Shown here: piece by piece, positions 10,110-23,320 of the stretch
Layout of the letters: each line of letters begins with the position of its first letter
How positions within the stretch are numbered: the stretch's first letter is position 1
DNA from: Burhinus oedicnemus
Taxonomy: Eukaryota; Chordata; Aves; Charadriiformes; Burhinidae
Reading direction: 5' to 3'
NCBI GenBank assembly: GCA_008921705.1
Contig: VFFE01007257.1
Location: 3,191,903-3,255,902, forward strand
DNA length: 64,000 nt
Program-made: the position numbers and the translations under genes
The notes under the pieces: generated by a model
What the model saw: only the letters and a program-made list of their open reading frames with translations
Told to the model about the DNA's origin: nothing
The model's database searches: none

Positions 10110-10863
10110 TGTGCTCAAAGAACAATTAAGACTGGCCTTGCTATCTCTTGTGCAGGCCAAGGGAGTGGAGACTCGCCTGGCCAGCACGGGATGCAGATAA
10201 GGAGGGGGCCCTGCGGAGCCAGGACAGCCCTGCTTTTGTCAGTGAAGACAAGAAAACAGGAACTTGTGTAGTTCTTTGTTTCTTGGAAGGCTAGCGTGCC
10301 CGATGACTGACCTCTGCCTCATTACCTGTGAAATGCATATTAAAGTTGACACCCCTGCATATGCTAATGAAGATTACAGAGATCATGCTAAACATATATG
10401 ACTATAGCACTTGTCTCTCCACCCAAATCATACTATATGCCACCCAGGGGAGGGAAACCTTGTAATTTTGGGGATAAAAAGACGGAGAAAATGACTGTTG
10501 AATTGGGAGAGAAGAATCTCAATACCTGACAGACCAGCTGACGGGCTGCATTCTCTTCCTCCACTCCAGGCAGGGACGCCTTCTGGGTAAGCGCTGCACC
10601 TTTCACCCTTTGGTGAATGTTACCTTCCCACCCCACCCCCCCCGCCCCGGGTTGTTTTATTATTTTCATTGGTTTTGCTAGCAATATTAACCTTAATTAA
10701 TAGCGCTATTGTAGTCAGTGAATTTATCAACGGCAATCTTGAATCTGTTCTGTCACTCTCAATAAAATAACTAATTTCAATTTTTGTGAATCTGACTCAG
10801 TGAAAGTCCTTTGTGGGAACTCTGGTAGACAGATCAGTGAAAGTCCTGGGACTCCGACAGACA
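10110..10863 (+). mobile_element. LTR-like element (probable ERV solo LTR), borders approximate
   Basis: A distinct block of about 750 bp is more GC-rich than its surroundings. It starts TGTGCTCAAAG and ends GACAGACA. It carries a TATA-like GATAAAAAG near 10473 and an AATAAA polyadenylation signal at 10761-10766, placed in the order expected of U3-R-U5 in plus orientation. No clear target-site duplication is visible, so the exact ends are uncertain. Near the 3' end a 37-bp unit is partly duplicated. It resembles no other element in the window. Confidence 0.6.
10797..10863 (+). repeat. Degenerate 37-bp tandem duplication in the LTR 3' end
   Basis: TCAGTGAAAGTCCT occurs at 10797-10810 and again at 10834-10847, each followed by related GGGA(A)CTC...AGACA sequence. 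This makes two imperfect copies with a period of 37 bp. Confidence 0.7.
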
Positions 10864-12374
10864 AATATCAAAACTGCATTCCTTTTAACGTGACAACTGT
10901 ATGACATTATGTAACACTAAACCTGCACAACACGTGAACTTAAAACTGATACGAAGTGTTTAGGCATGTAATCCTTATTTAACAGATAATTTGTAGCAAA
11001 TTAAATAGCGAGCATATTTAGTATCTCATATTTTTTTCAGTTACGTGGTTAAACTCTAACCAAATTACGAAACTTTCCTCACAATTCTAATATAACAACA
11101 GAAATATGGTCATATACCTACTGGCTCTGCTAATTTGAATTAATTACATGGCAAGTAGATTTATTTTTGTATACTCTACCGCAATAGGTGCACTTTCCAC
11201 CAACAATCAAATGGGATTTCTTTGTAATTACTCTTAATTAAATACAATTAGTAACAGTAGGACTACATGCTTGCAGATACTTTAGTCAGTGTATTACTTT
11301 GGTTCTGACATTTTAATCCAGTTTTTACATTCAGAAGGGATTGAGATTAGCACTAAAAATTACTTAAAAGATTTAACTTCCATATACAAAGAAAAATACT
11401 GATGCTTAAGTATATACTTCAGAAAATCCACTAACCATGAGAACATCAGACTAGATCTTCCTGTGTCCCACCCTCTTTTAACAACCCCCTTTCAGCTGAG
11501 CCCCATCCACCTATCTGCCTTCTTAAATTGCAACTCATTTCATGGGGAAGAAAAAAGGCAACAGTTTATCTCACCTTTACCCGTTACCAAACTGGGGACA
11601 AACATCACTAATGCTCCACACATTTTTAAACTTCTCTTTGCAGCCAAAAGATTGAGAACTCTACTTAGACTTTACTTAGTAAGACTGAATAGTCCGATCT
11701 TATCCCAGAACTTCAGGATCTGTAACTCTTGACACGTGTCCATGGTTGCTATGTCTAAGTATGTCTATGTACTTTCCCTAGTAATCATACAGGGCTGATC
11801 TCTCACTTCATGTCCTCACAGGATAACCAGCATCAATAAATACAGATTGTTGACATTTTGAATTGTTATCCCTTTTCTTATAATATTTTAAAATAATTTT
11901 TGATGTGGCTTTGAATAATGTCTTTTGTTCCTTTTTTTTTTTTAATGTACTTCCAGAAAATGTAAAGAATTGGAGTATTCACACCTACATGCCCTTCTAA
12001 TATTAATGTTTCTAGTTGGATCTTGCATGTCTTACCTGCAGGCCCTAGCAAGTGCCTTTCACTGATCAGAAAGGAAGAATGAAAGGAAAAAATATATTAA
12101 TGTCAACATCACTTCCCCACATCCCCTTGGCTGATTAGTTCACCAGTAAATTCGTTGTCAGTTTTGTCATGACTGTCAAAAAAAGTGAAAGATGAGTGTA
12201 GCAGAGTAAAAACATGGAAACTTTCAGTTGCAGGTTAAATAAGTATTTTAAAATTTACAAAATTAACCTGTGTACTTGTTACTGCCTGCAACCGGAAACA
12301 AGTATGCCTTCTTATGTGGAGGACTCTATCAAAAACTATTTTACAATATTAAGAATTACAGTAATAATTTTGGG

Positions 12375-12401
12375 AAAAAAAAAAAAAAAAAAAAAAAAAA
12401 A
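12375..12401 (+). repeat. Poly-A tract, 27 A
   Basis: Uninterrupted A run on the plus strand. No retrotransposon body is visible upstream of it, so it is annotated only as a homopolymer. Confidence 0.95.
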
Positions 12402-14057
12402 GACTTGAACACGCTTTCTCTCTCTTTTTACTATAACAGAGAAAGTCTGCTGCCGGGAGAGTCACTATTTGCCCTCCAGAATCAGTGCTGTGCAGGTACA
12501 TGCTGGCAGTATCACAGTTCAATTACATGGAGAAAGAAGAATTAAAATACTTAAGTCTGTTCACAGTGACAGTATGCTTCATAATAAGCATAATGTGTAT
12601 GTTATTGCAATTAACAGCAGTTTCACCATCGGATTTAATAAAAAGCAGTGTTTAAGCATCTCTGTATCTAGCTGAAAAAAAGAGGACTTCCGTCAAACAC
12701 AAAGTCCAGACTTAAAGCAATGATCTTCCAGCATCTTAAATCCTGAATTGAAGAGGATTACAGAAGTCAGAGACCTTTTAGACCTTCACGGGCAAGTACA
12801 GAATAAAAGAAGCATCAAATTTAAACTGACACTACTTTTTATGTAGGCCAAGAAATATGAGTTCTCTCTGCAGTTCAAAGTGAGAGCTAGACCCACTGGT
12901 CTCTAACCATACACCCTCTCAGATTTCTGCTGCTGGTTCATTCCTTTTACCTTAACAGGAAAATCAGCTACCAGACAGCATCAGAGTCCTATGTGTTGGT
13001 CACAAGATTTCAGTTTTCCTTGTTAGACTACATGCAAGGCTCAGTAATGTTAATGTGCTTTCCCTTTAGAACGTAATCTCCCCCCGCCCCGCCCCACCTT
13101 TGAAACAGAGGCTGTATCTAACAGTCTTAGCCAAGAAGTCTAAAGAAAAGAGAGCTTCCCAGCAAAGAAAATTTACAGGCTTCTTTAGGCCCCAGGCATA
13201 GGTTAAGGCCATCTTCCCCGTGATCATAAATGGATGATACATGTGGTCACACAGCTCAGTCTAGAAGGACCTTTATTAGGAGTTGAGGCCTTACGCAAGT
13301 GCCTACAGACCAAAAAGTCTCTGGATCTAGCATGATCATAAATGTAGATTATGCTTTTTTGGCCGTAACAGTTACCTGCAACTGTACCATCACCAAATTC
13401 AGAAACTGTATATTCCAGCGGAAGGCTTTCCCAGAGGTATCATTTCTCAAAGGTTAACATGCAATTAAAGTAGAAAATTTATTATACTGGATGGAATTTT
13501 TAAAAAGCAAACACACAATCTGTGTTTGAATAACTCTGGAACAGATATTTCTATTAAATCTCCAGTAAAGTACCTTCAATAAATCACAGCATTTGTAATT
13601 AGTTATTTCAATGAAGCATGCTCAGCATATCAAATATTCATGAATTGATGATACAAGGCAGAAATCTATGAAATATAGGAGATAATTGAGTTCCTATGTG
13701 ATTAATCCATCACTGTTGTAGCAACAATAGCATTCTACATAGTCTGTTCAACTTGTAAGTAATGTGTATGTTTTAACAGGCTCACAACAAGATTTACAAG
13801 CTGGACATCAATGCATTGTTTGATTGCTCAGTGAAGATACAGTCTACTTAAACACGCTCTCACTAACATGTTTATCTGTGTATTCTAAGACTGTTTTCTC
13901 TTGCGACCAATTGACAATTTTTTAACTATATTTCTGTACGTTACCATCCAGCTGATGGCTGGGGACACACACATGAGTGTGTTTGTTTCTAAATAATCTC
14001 TGGTTCTCTGCATCAAAACTTGCACATTAATAAAAGTAAGTATGGGATCTACATTAC

Positions 14058-14166
14058 AAAGCCACTTAAAATGTATTCGGATATTGGTAAGATATTTTCA
14101 TGGAGTAGTGTGATCTGAAGGGTCACAACAATCAGATCAAGAAATGCCTTAAATCTCCTCGTGCCT
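14058..14166 (-). CDS. Weak candidate exon M
   Basis: Part of a 97-codon minus-strand open frame (14049-14342). The section with the most protein-like peptide (FLDLIVVTLQITLLHENIL) ends before a donor-like GTAATG. A possible acceptor is TCTAG. G is only slightly enriched at first codon positions. It may be chance. Confidence 0.18.
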
Positions 14167-15971
14167 CTAGAGTTTCTCTTGAAACTCTTAACGAAAAAAG
14201 CAAGATAGACTACCAACGCATTATTTTTCTTTAAAAGTGAGTAAAAAGTATAGAAGCATCTACAATACCTAAAATCATTACTCAAATATTGCCATGTCCA
14301 GCCTACTCTAAATGCCAAACAAATCAGTGCTAAAATTAACACAATGCATTCAACTTTGAACTCTCTGCATTTGCTAAGTCAATCTACAGCTATAACATTT
14401 TAAAGTGAACAGGTGAAAGAAATAATCGTAAGAGAACAAAAACATGGTAAGATCTACAGCTTTCTGGGCATCTTTCTCAGCCAGCTACTATACAAGTGAC
14501 AGACAGACGCAGTCTCCTGGCTGTCAGTTTTGGATTTCATCCTTCAGAAAGGCTTTCCAAGAATTTATAAAAACTCAAAGCTATGTTTTCTAGTATTGTA
14601 AGAGTCTGGTTTTAACTGTCTCAAGTGATAAATCTTGTGCGATTTCCTTTGGAAGGCTATTCTGCAATCTAAAAATAGAACTGGAGAAATGAGCAGTTAA
14701 TAGGCAGCACTTACAGAACCTTTTATACGCTTAAGTAGCTCTACAAACATGACATAGTTTTGAACTATGTCTGTCAGCTGTGGCCATATTTAAACTGAAG
14801 ACATTTCCTCATATTCCCTTATGTCATCTAGTCAATGAAATAGTCAAAATATCTTTGGCATCAGGCACTCCCAGTGTTCTGATCCAGGTAAAGCTTGCCT
14901 CTAGCTTCATCATGGACACTGATGCAAGACAGCCAAAGTGAACAAGTAGAGCTATCTATTCAGACCAAAGTAAGAGAAGTTGGTCATTCTAACATCACAC
15001 CTGAGAACAGCAGAAATTTCACTCAAACACCACCAAGATGAAGACAACAGACGACAGCCTCTGCCTTGTCCAGAAAACACCTTTTACAAGCCCAGTGGAA
15101 GGCTTCTTTCTTTTACTCTTCCCACTCCTGCCCCCCAGACTGGAAAGTTTTCTTTAACATGAATGTTCTCTGATTTCATTGTATAATTATTTGATATCGA
15201 TAAGAGGAAGAGAACTTCAGCACTTTGCAATGACAGTTAGCACTCAGGCAGAGAGTGAATATTTATGGGAATATTTCCTTTGCTGTTCTAACCTTTCACT
15301 TCGTACTCTCTGAACAGTGAGCTTTATTATCATCTTACTATACTACCATATTTACTATTTACCATATTACCATTATAATTGTTTTGTTACCACTGGCTAC
15401 TGGTAATTTTCAAAATGTACATGAATTTGTTGGTTTTGTAGGATCTGTTAAGTTTTTATGAGAAGATGAGTTTCCATCGGTATAAATGAAATTATTTTGC
15501 ACGTGCAAACTACTCATCATCACAAGTGAGTTTCTTCACGTAAGCATGAACAAAGATTCTCCGGAAAAAGTTGCCTGGTCTCTTAGTTTAGAATCAATCC
15601 AGCTGAATGACATTTTCTTGGAGAAAACTGTTGCAGTATTTTACAGGAACAATTTCACAAAGATTTTCTGGGACATATTTGAGGGAATTCCCATGAAGAA
15701 TCCTCAAGAAGCTAGGACTTACTGCTGAGAAGTACTAGCACTATTATATTTTTAAAGCAGGCAACGTCTTCAAGAGAGTAACGATCACTTATTTTTAAAA
15801 GTGGAGTGATACCTCTGGTCTAAAGTGGGCCCTTCCCATTTCTTCACATGCTTCCTACTCATCAAATAGAACAGCTAGAGTAAAATTTGGAATGCCAAGG
15901 CAGTTAGTTCATCCTTATGTAACTGTTCTGCTCCAGATGCATTTGCTTTGATGAACAGTCCAAATAACCAC

Positions 15972-16013
15972 AGTATATGGTTTTAAGCACTAAGTATATT
16001 GTTTTAAGCACTA
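15972..16013 (+). repeat. Two-copy 21-bp tandem repeat
   Basis: The unit at 15972-15992 is repeated at 15993-16013 with one mismatch (core GTTTTAAGCACTAAGTAT). Confidence 0.9.
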
Positions 16014-18088
16014 AGTATGTACGAATGATGTAAGATCATTCATTATTAACTGCTCAGATTGTGTTTACAATTAAAATTTATGTGGATTCTCCCAGTTTTC
16101 TAATTCATACAAGAGAACACTCTAGTGACAACTGGAAAGTACTTTGGTATTTATTAACCTACTTAAGTCATACTTCACGGCTCTATACTGCACCTAATAC
16201 TATTAATATCCTTATAAACTCTTTCACACCCTACCACGCCAAATTTCCTCAATTCCTTCCTGATAAAGGCATTTTTTTTCCCTGCTGCTAGCCACTCCCA
16301 GTAAAAGTTTTGGTCCTTCTTATCACTTCATCTTTTTCAGATCAACAAAGAAGTCAAATGGCCTCCCAAGAGATACTTAGTTGGTCTATCAACCTAAGTA
16401 TACGTTCTGCACAATAAGATCTTTGAATTTCACAGCTTTTACTACACATTTTCTTTATCAGATTTCCTAGATTTTTAATTATAATTTTTGCCTGAACTTT
16501 TCACTCCTAGTACTCCCCAAACCATCTCAGCACTTGAAAAAAATTGAGCTGTCCCTTTCCTGTAGCAAGACTATTTAGCTCTCCTAATTATCTTCTACAC
16601 TGCATCACTCTTCTTCACTGTTGCTTGAAACCCTCTGAACAGAAAACCAACTCTAGTTTTGCCTTAGTATCTTCAATTTCTGAAGCTGTCATTGGTAGTT
16701 AGTGTCAACATAAATAATGCAGTTCAGTGTTCGAGAGCATATCTTTTTAACAGCTGGCTGTATCCCAGTGTTACCATTTACTGTTGGTCACAAAGCTTTC
16801 CTCATTTAGAGAGTCTTGCTGTTTGCCTTTCCCTGCCCAGTGTTATGACAATACTATTTGACAACATGAGAAACACTATGCTACTTTGTACGGATTTATA
16901 AAGCCAATTTCTGCCTATGGAGACTAACTTGTTTTTTATTATAGGTAGCATAACCGAGTGTTCTTCATCACCAGCAGAAGCATTTACCTGGCTCGATACA
17001 AGCAGTGCTTTTAATGCTGTATAGGTTTTTTAGTGCACAGTGATGCTTTTCAACAGTAAATGTGACATCTTCCCTCTGCATTGTTTCTGGGAAAATTGAT
17101 TGTGTTGCTCTATGTCAAACCACACATTCAAAAGTGCAATATCTAAATTCATTTTAATGACTGTACCTTTCACCTGCTCACTTGGTCACTATAAATATTC
17201 TCAGATAATTTCTCTCTGAAGAAATGGGCCTCCTAGCATCCTTTTCAATATACTATTAATTTTGTTAGCTTTCCCAGTTCTAAATCAGTATCCAGTTTTG
17301 AAGCACTTATGAAACTTTTTATACGTTGTAAATACAAGTTATATGCAGAACACTTGGGGGACCCTGTTCTGTTTTACTTACAGATCCACAAGATGAAGAC
17401 TTCATAACAAAGCCGCTGCCACAGCAGCTTCTAATTTTTTTTTTAAATTATGTTTTTAATACCAAGTACTTTATTTGTTCAAGCATCTTAAATCAAGTTT
17501 CCTCCTGTCATCTTCTTTGGTCCCATTACTTCATGAAGTGATGTTTCAAAATAGATTTTAACTCCAAAACTATCGTACACAAATATTAAAAAGTTCAACA
17601 TGATCTGCCTTTAGGTTTAACATCTTTAGTAAACACTTCAACTGGACCTCTGTTAAGAAAGGAATATTGAATTAAATTTCCTATTCCTTAAACAGGATTC
17701 AAAAGTCTTTATAACTGCATCCATAAATGAAAACACTTTAATGTTAATGTGTGCAAATATATTCTGACTATTAGTATTGACAGATCATTGGACAAGGGAA
17801 AAAAAAAGGAAAAAAAAATTACCAGATTTTATAGGCAGTTTGCTTCCTTCTAATAACTGGCCTTTCTGGCTGAGAAGCCAGACTCTTGATCATACTCAAC
17901 TGATACCAAATAAGCCTGTCAGTTAAAGATGATGCACAGTTCCACGTAAAGCTGTGCCTGAAGTGAGGCCTGGCCTTGTACACATCTAGGAAAAAAAATT
18001 GTATTTTTATGTTTTAAGTTTCTCAAAGAGCCAAATCTTTGCCTTTGAAATACAACTATCTGTCAGTGACTTTGCTCGCAGAAAGGTG

Positions 18089-18109
18089 AAAAAAAAAAAA
18101 AAAAAAAAA
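18089..18109 (+). repeat. Poly-A tract, 21 A
   Basis: Uninterrupted homopolymer. Confidence 0.95.
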
Positions 18110-19506
18110 TGAAGCCTGTGCTGTGTTTTACATAATAAAACTGCACAATACAAACCTGATGTGCATAATAGATTACGTTACACATATCAAATTACACATG
18201 CACAGGTAAATTTTTCAAAAGGGTGACCTTCTATAATTTCTTATGCATTCTAGAGCAGTGTTAAAAATACATTTAACATTTGAAATTCAGATGGTTACAG
18301 TTATAAAGCTGCTGACTCATACTATCTGAAAATGTAACAGCAAGTAGGATCTTAACTTGATGCATGATTTACTGAACCTTTGTAATTTCTATAAATTATT
18401 AAATTAACTCTGTGCTATTTAGATGCACTTGTACAGGATTTCACATATATTTGAGCAATTAATATTACTTGTATTTAGCCTTCTTTCATATTTTTTAATT
18501 CAACCATCACATTTCATCAAAACATCTCAAAGCTCCTCTATTTTTGTCAAAATCCATGGGGGTGGAGGAGAGGGGCAAAACAGGAAACGTATCACTGTGT
18601 TTGTTTTGCAGGTAGGTGGATTGTTATCCAGGATCCAGTCTAATGAGGATCAACTGTCTCTAATATAAGGGCAAATTCTGCAAAGCACACCCGTATGACC
18701 CTGGCTCAGCTTCAAAGCAAAAGAGCACTGCTGAATTGACACAAAGAAAGCATATAACCTAAAGACTTGAAAGATTTTTTTAGTAAGTAGAAACAAAGAA
18801 CAAGAACTTCGGAGTTGGTAGCAGTTTATAACTCAATTAAGAAAAAAACACAGACATGAAGAGGCATAAAACCTTGAGAGGGAAAACAAAATGAGTTGGA
18901 AGGCAGTAGTTCAGAAAAATCAAGAATCACCACATTCCAACAAGCAACACAGGCTGACACCTTTCCACCTGACTGATGACTTTGGCCAGCAGTGACTCAT
19001 GGGTGACTCCATCAAGGATGGTGAACATAATACTCAGCCTAACTTAGTTCCAGCCACTTTCTTTCTGTATTAGCAAATAAACAGCTCTTCTCTATACAAT
19101 CAAGATCTTACCTTCTATTCATCATGACCACTACTTACTATACTTTGACTTTTTTGCCCCAAACTAACAAAAGCAGACTGATAATTCTTTGAGTCCCAAC
19201 TGAAACACTATCAACACCTAGTGCTTTGTTATTCCTGAGCATTCTGACCGCCCTCTGAATTTCATCACATTCTAGTTTTTCACACACAATTCAGTTGTCT
19301 AGAAAATAGCTGTCTATCTCTACTCATTTCACCATTAAGACTCTCACTACACTACTACCTCAAACTTTCTGTAATTACATTCTTGGTAACTATTTTGAAT
19401 TCTCAGCTTATTTACTCTTTCACACTTTCATACCTCTGCCTCACCTGTTCCTCAAGGATTCAATCCGACAATCAATTATCACCCCAGTGTTTTATACTCC
19501 TCTCAA

Positions 19507-19521
19507 AGAGAGAGAGAGAGA
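19507..19521 (+). repeat. Short (AG)n microsatellite
   Basis: Seven and a half AG units. Confidence 0.9.
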
Positions 19522-19776
19522 TGCTGGATCTATTAACACCATTTACATTTTTATTATGTATAGTTATTAAGTAATGCATAGAAACTAAACAGAAGGTTCA
19601 ATGTAGTAAAGGGACTTAGATTTGTGCATGAAACTACCAGCTGAGGAAAAAAAAAAATCTCCTTTTATGCATCTGACCCTCATTCACCACATGGCAGCAA
19701 TTTACTAGCAGTCTAGTAAAACAACAGAATTGTCACCTAAGGAAACCCTTACCACTCTGGGAAGGGAAACAAAAAA

Positions 19777-19866
19777 GGGGTTGGGGGGTGGGGATTTTTC
19801 GTTGGTTTTGAGTTGGGGGGTTTTGTTTTTGTTTTTTTGGTTTTTTTGGTTTTTTTAGGGGGGGCA
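19777..19866 (+). repeat. G/T-rich low-complexity tract with G-quadruplex potential
   Basis: The plus strand carries runs of 4, 6, 4 and 6 G with mostly short T-containing loops. These are followed by several TTTTTTTGG units and a seven-G run. The first three G runs lie within 17 bp. Confidence 0.8.
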
Positions 19867-22800
19867 CGGTTTAAATAGGTCCATTAATCTGTAGGTTAGC
19901 ATGTAAAATTCCATTCTAAAACCAGATTATGGATATATAATCTTTTCAAAGAGGAAGAATGTGAAAGTAGAGAACACAGCTTGGCCATAAGCTACAATGC
20001 TGTTGTACAGTCCAAGCACCCAAGATGTGCAAAGTTCCCGGCTAAGTGCATTTTATACCTTTAGAACTCCAGTTGCAAAAGAGTAAAAAACATCTGAACT
20101 TCATTTTTTTGCAAGGAAATTATGCATTCCCTGTCCACTTATGTCACAAGGACCTTTGACAGCAATTTAACACCCTGTTAATTTTGAATTTTCTTGCTAA
20201 GTACTTCTCCCCCATTTATTTCAGTCTGATGTCAGTGAAAGCTTTCTTCACAATACCCGATTCTACTCCCATGAAAATGCACCATTTCACAAGGACACCA
20301 AAAACATTTATGCTCCAGTACGTTTCTACAAAATATCCACAGGGTAACATTAATGCTGTCTGAGACCTCATAAAGGTCTTCCCACTTCAGGAAAAAAACT
20401 CAAGCATGTGCGAATGTAAAGAAGAATATACCCGCTCTTGATGGTCACCCAAAAAACCCTTCAGTTGTACTACAGATCTGCTTCATCTTGTCTATTAAAC
20501 CACATAAACATAATTTTTTGTATTGTATTTTATCTTCACAGTATTAATTAACCTATGGATAACAGTGAATGTGCATTATCTGCACTACACATCAGTCTTC
20601 AATTTCTTCATGCAATCTTCAAACCATCTTCCAGTTTTTGTACTTCAAAATATTCTCATAGTCCCTTTGTGATTCCCACTACCGTATCTCTGAATGTTCT
20701 CCCACCAGGTATCAACACGAACTGCAACATTTACACAGTTTCCTAAAGCTTAAGACCTCTTCTTTGTTAACGGATACTCCTATGTGTATTTTAAACTCCT
20801 CACAGGTATCTGTTACTGCATTTTTTCAGCTGATTCTTTATTGTGACATGGCTCCTTCCCAGTCCCAGTCTCACAGGATGGGGGGCTCAGTCACAATCAG
20901 TTCTCCTTGATTATCCAATAAAGCTGGATGGCACTGTTCAGGGGCGTATCTTGAACAACTGGCAAACTAATGCATTTCATATGACTGCTATTAATACCAT
21001 TCCATTAAGTGATTTCCAAACATTTTTCTTTCCTATTGACTCAGATACAGCTGAAAATCACATAAACAATGAAGTGCATGAACAGAAGGCTACGTTTTGT
21101 TTAGAGATATATAGAGAGAGACTTTCATGAACCGGTATGACTTCCTGTGCTTAAACACACTGTTCCTACTGTATTTGGACAATCCCAAATCCTTCAGGCC
21201 ACTCAGAAACTGGTTTGAGAGGCAGCTTGGCTTATCAGCATCTGGCAACCTGCCAGATGCAACCCCTGCCCAAAAGCTGAAGGCCTACCAGCCCAGCCTC
21301 TTACTTTTTGCAATAAACTGGATCTGAGCTATAATTCAAACTCCCTCCAGCCTTCTACCAAACCTGTTTCTGAGAAGCAGCCATTTGCCCCCTGTATAGA
21401 TTGGACACCCTAACTAGACGTGACATAGTTATATCTGCCCATGTCTTTAAGTTTAGTCAACCTACTGAATGCCGTTCTAGTATTAGCTAAACAAATATAG
21501 GTATACCCCATATTCCATAAATAGGTATGATCATTTGCACAATATTTTCTTGTGAACAATTCTCAAAACCATGTAATTGAGTATAATGCATGCCTTGATA
21601 ATGCATTGTAGTCATATGCTGCAGCATATTCATTTCAGCAGCATTCCTGGATATACAGAGGGAACATTAGGGCATGAGCAGAAGCACCTGTAGCTATCAT
21701 CCCTCTATTCTCTTCAGCTCTCCACAAGATAGCTTTCTATAGTTGTTCTGTCCCTGACTGAAGGACAGATGGCTTTTCTCTGACAGCTAAAATGGGGCCA
21801 GGAGCGTAGTTGGTCTTGATTTCAGCTTATTTTGCAGGAAAGCAGAAACATATTGTAAAGCTTAACTTCTATTCCCCTAGTCCCTGGTACTTGGGCTTCA
21901 TTTGTGAGATGTTTCCTTTACTGAAAGGATGAACAAAGTACACTCTTTCATACTTCTGGCTGGTGATTCATATTATCATTTGCTATTTATAAATCTGATG
22001 TTCTATAAATACTTCTAAAATTTTAACAAAAAAGGTACCCTGAAACAAAAATATAATGAAGGCAAACAACCAAGGAAAGGATAATTGGATTTTTCTCAGG
22101 CTATGCTAATCTGTAGACTATAAATGCTGTCTGGTTACACTTGAATACTGTTAATTTGCATGTAGCTGGGAGCACTGGCATGAACCACTAACATATTAGA
22201 TCATGACACCTGACACTAAAAGCTCTTTCAGACATCTAGCATTTCATGCTGGAATTAGTTGACATAGCATATTTACACACATAAAACTACACTTTTTCTA
22301 CAACTATAAATCAGAGGAGATTACTTCTAATAAAGTGTAAAAAAATTAAGTGTGCAAGTATTTGATCAAATGTTTCTAGTAAGCAGAAGCTAACTACAAG
22401 CTATATATGCAATAGCTGTTTATGCCTTGCTTGGCGAAAACAATCATTCAGACATTGGTATTCAGACAGTAAAGTGCTTGTCAAGATCAAAATGCTAATC
22501 ATTGCTTGCTGAGAAATTCAGTTCTTCCCAGCTGTAGTGAAAGCAACATGTAGCTAGAAGCAGCTGCAGCATATTATCACTACCTAGTCTTAAGTGAAGT
22601 AGGATTGCTATACAAGCGATCAGCGAATGGTCACCAATGAGTCCCAGAAAGTTTACAGAGCATGGGACTACAATGCTTGTATTGAACATTTAAAAACAAA
22701 ATTAAATAATTAATTGATATCAAAAGGCTTGTAATTCCTAAATCACAATGCCATCTTTTCAATCAGCAAAAAAAAAATGCATTATCTGTGGTTTCCAATA

Positions 22801-23320
22801 ATGCTTCTTTCTTTAAACAAAGGATTTGCTCATTGAGTCCAGAACAAGTCATGTTATTCAATTATATTAAGACACTATATTAAGTCACACATACAGAAAT
22901 TCTCACGTTTTTCCTAATAATGCCATTTCTGTAAAAAAATTATTTTTTTTTTTTTAAATTGCTGGGTATTTTTATCTTGCTTACGTATTTTGAAAAAGAG
23001 CAAAGTTTAAGGATTAAATGAATAAGAGATATGAAGAAGGGACAAGCCTGGACACAACCACTGTTTCAGATTTAGCCTGAAATCAGTTTTATGTGTAAGG
23101 ATCCTTCCGTTAGCCCTGTTGGTTTTAATAGTTTCACACCAGCCCTAGAATCTATTCACAGGGACTTGATTTCAGAATTACAGCCTAGACCATCAGTGCA
23201 TGCTACAAATAAAACTTGTTACATACACCCTCTGAGCTACCACACACACTGCAGCTAGAACGGGTTCTGTATATTGTTAAGTCATTACAGGTTGGCCCCT
23301 AACTATAATGCCTCACTGTA

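Larger units (their letters stand above)
10864..23320. other. Long AT-rich stretch, mostly no recognisable feature
   Basis: I see no gene family, RNA gene or large transposable element here. It contains several homopolymer tracts, a 21-bp tandem pair near 15.98 kb, an (AG)7 run near 19.51 kb, a G/T-rich tract near 19.8 kb, a C-rich GC-box-like run near 13.08 kb, and one weak minus-strand exon candidate at 14058-14166. Open frames of 60-100 codons occur at the density expected by chance. Confidence 0.6.

Noticed and set aside
9984..11086. Short open minus-strand pieces at 9984-10023 and 11045-11086 that would extend the gene
   Set aside because: Donors are weak and there is no codon-position bias. 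They are too short to support.
12214..12545. Overlapping open frames ending in poly-lysine
   Set aside because: They simply read through the 27-A tract.
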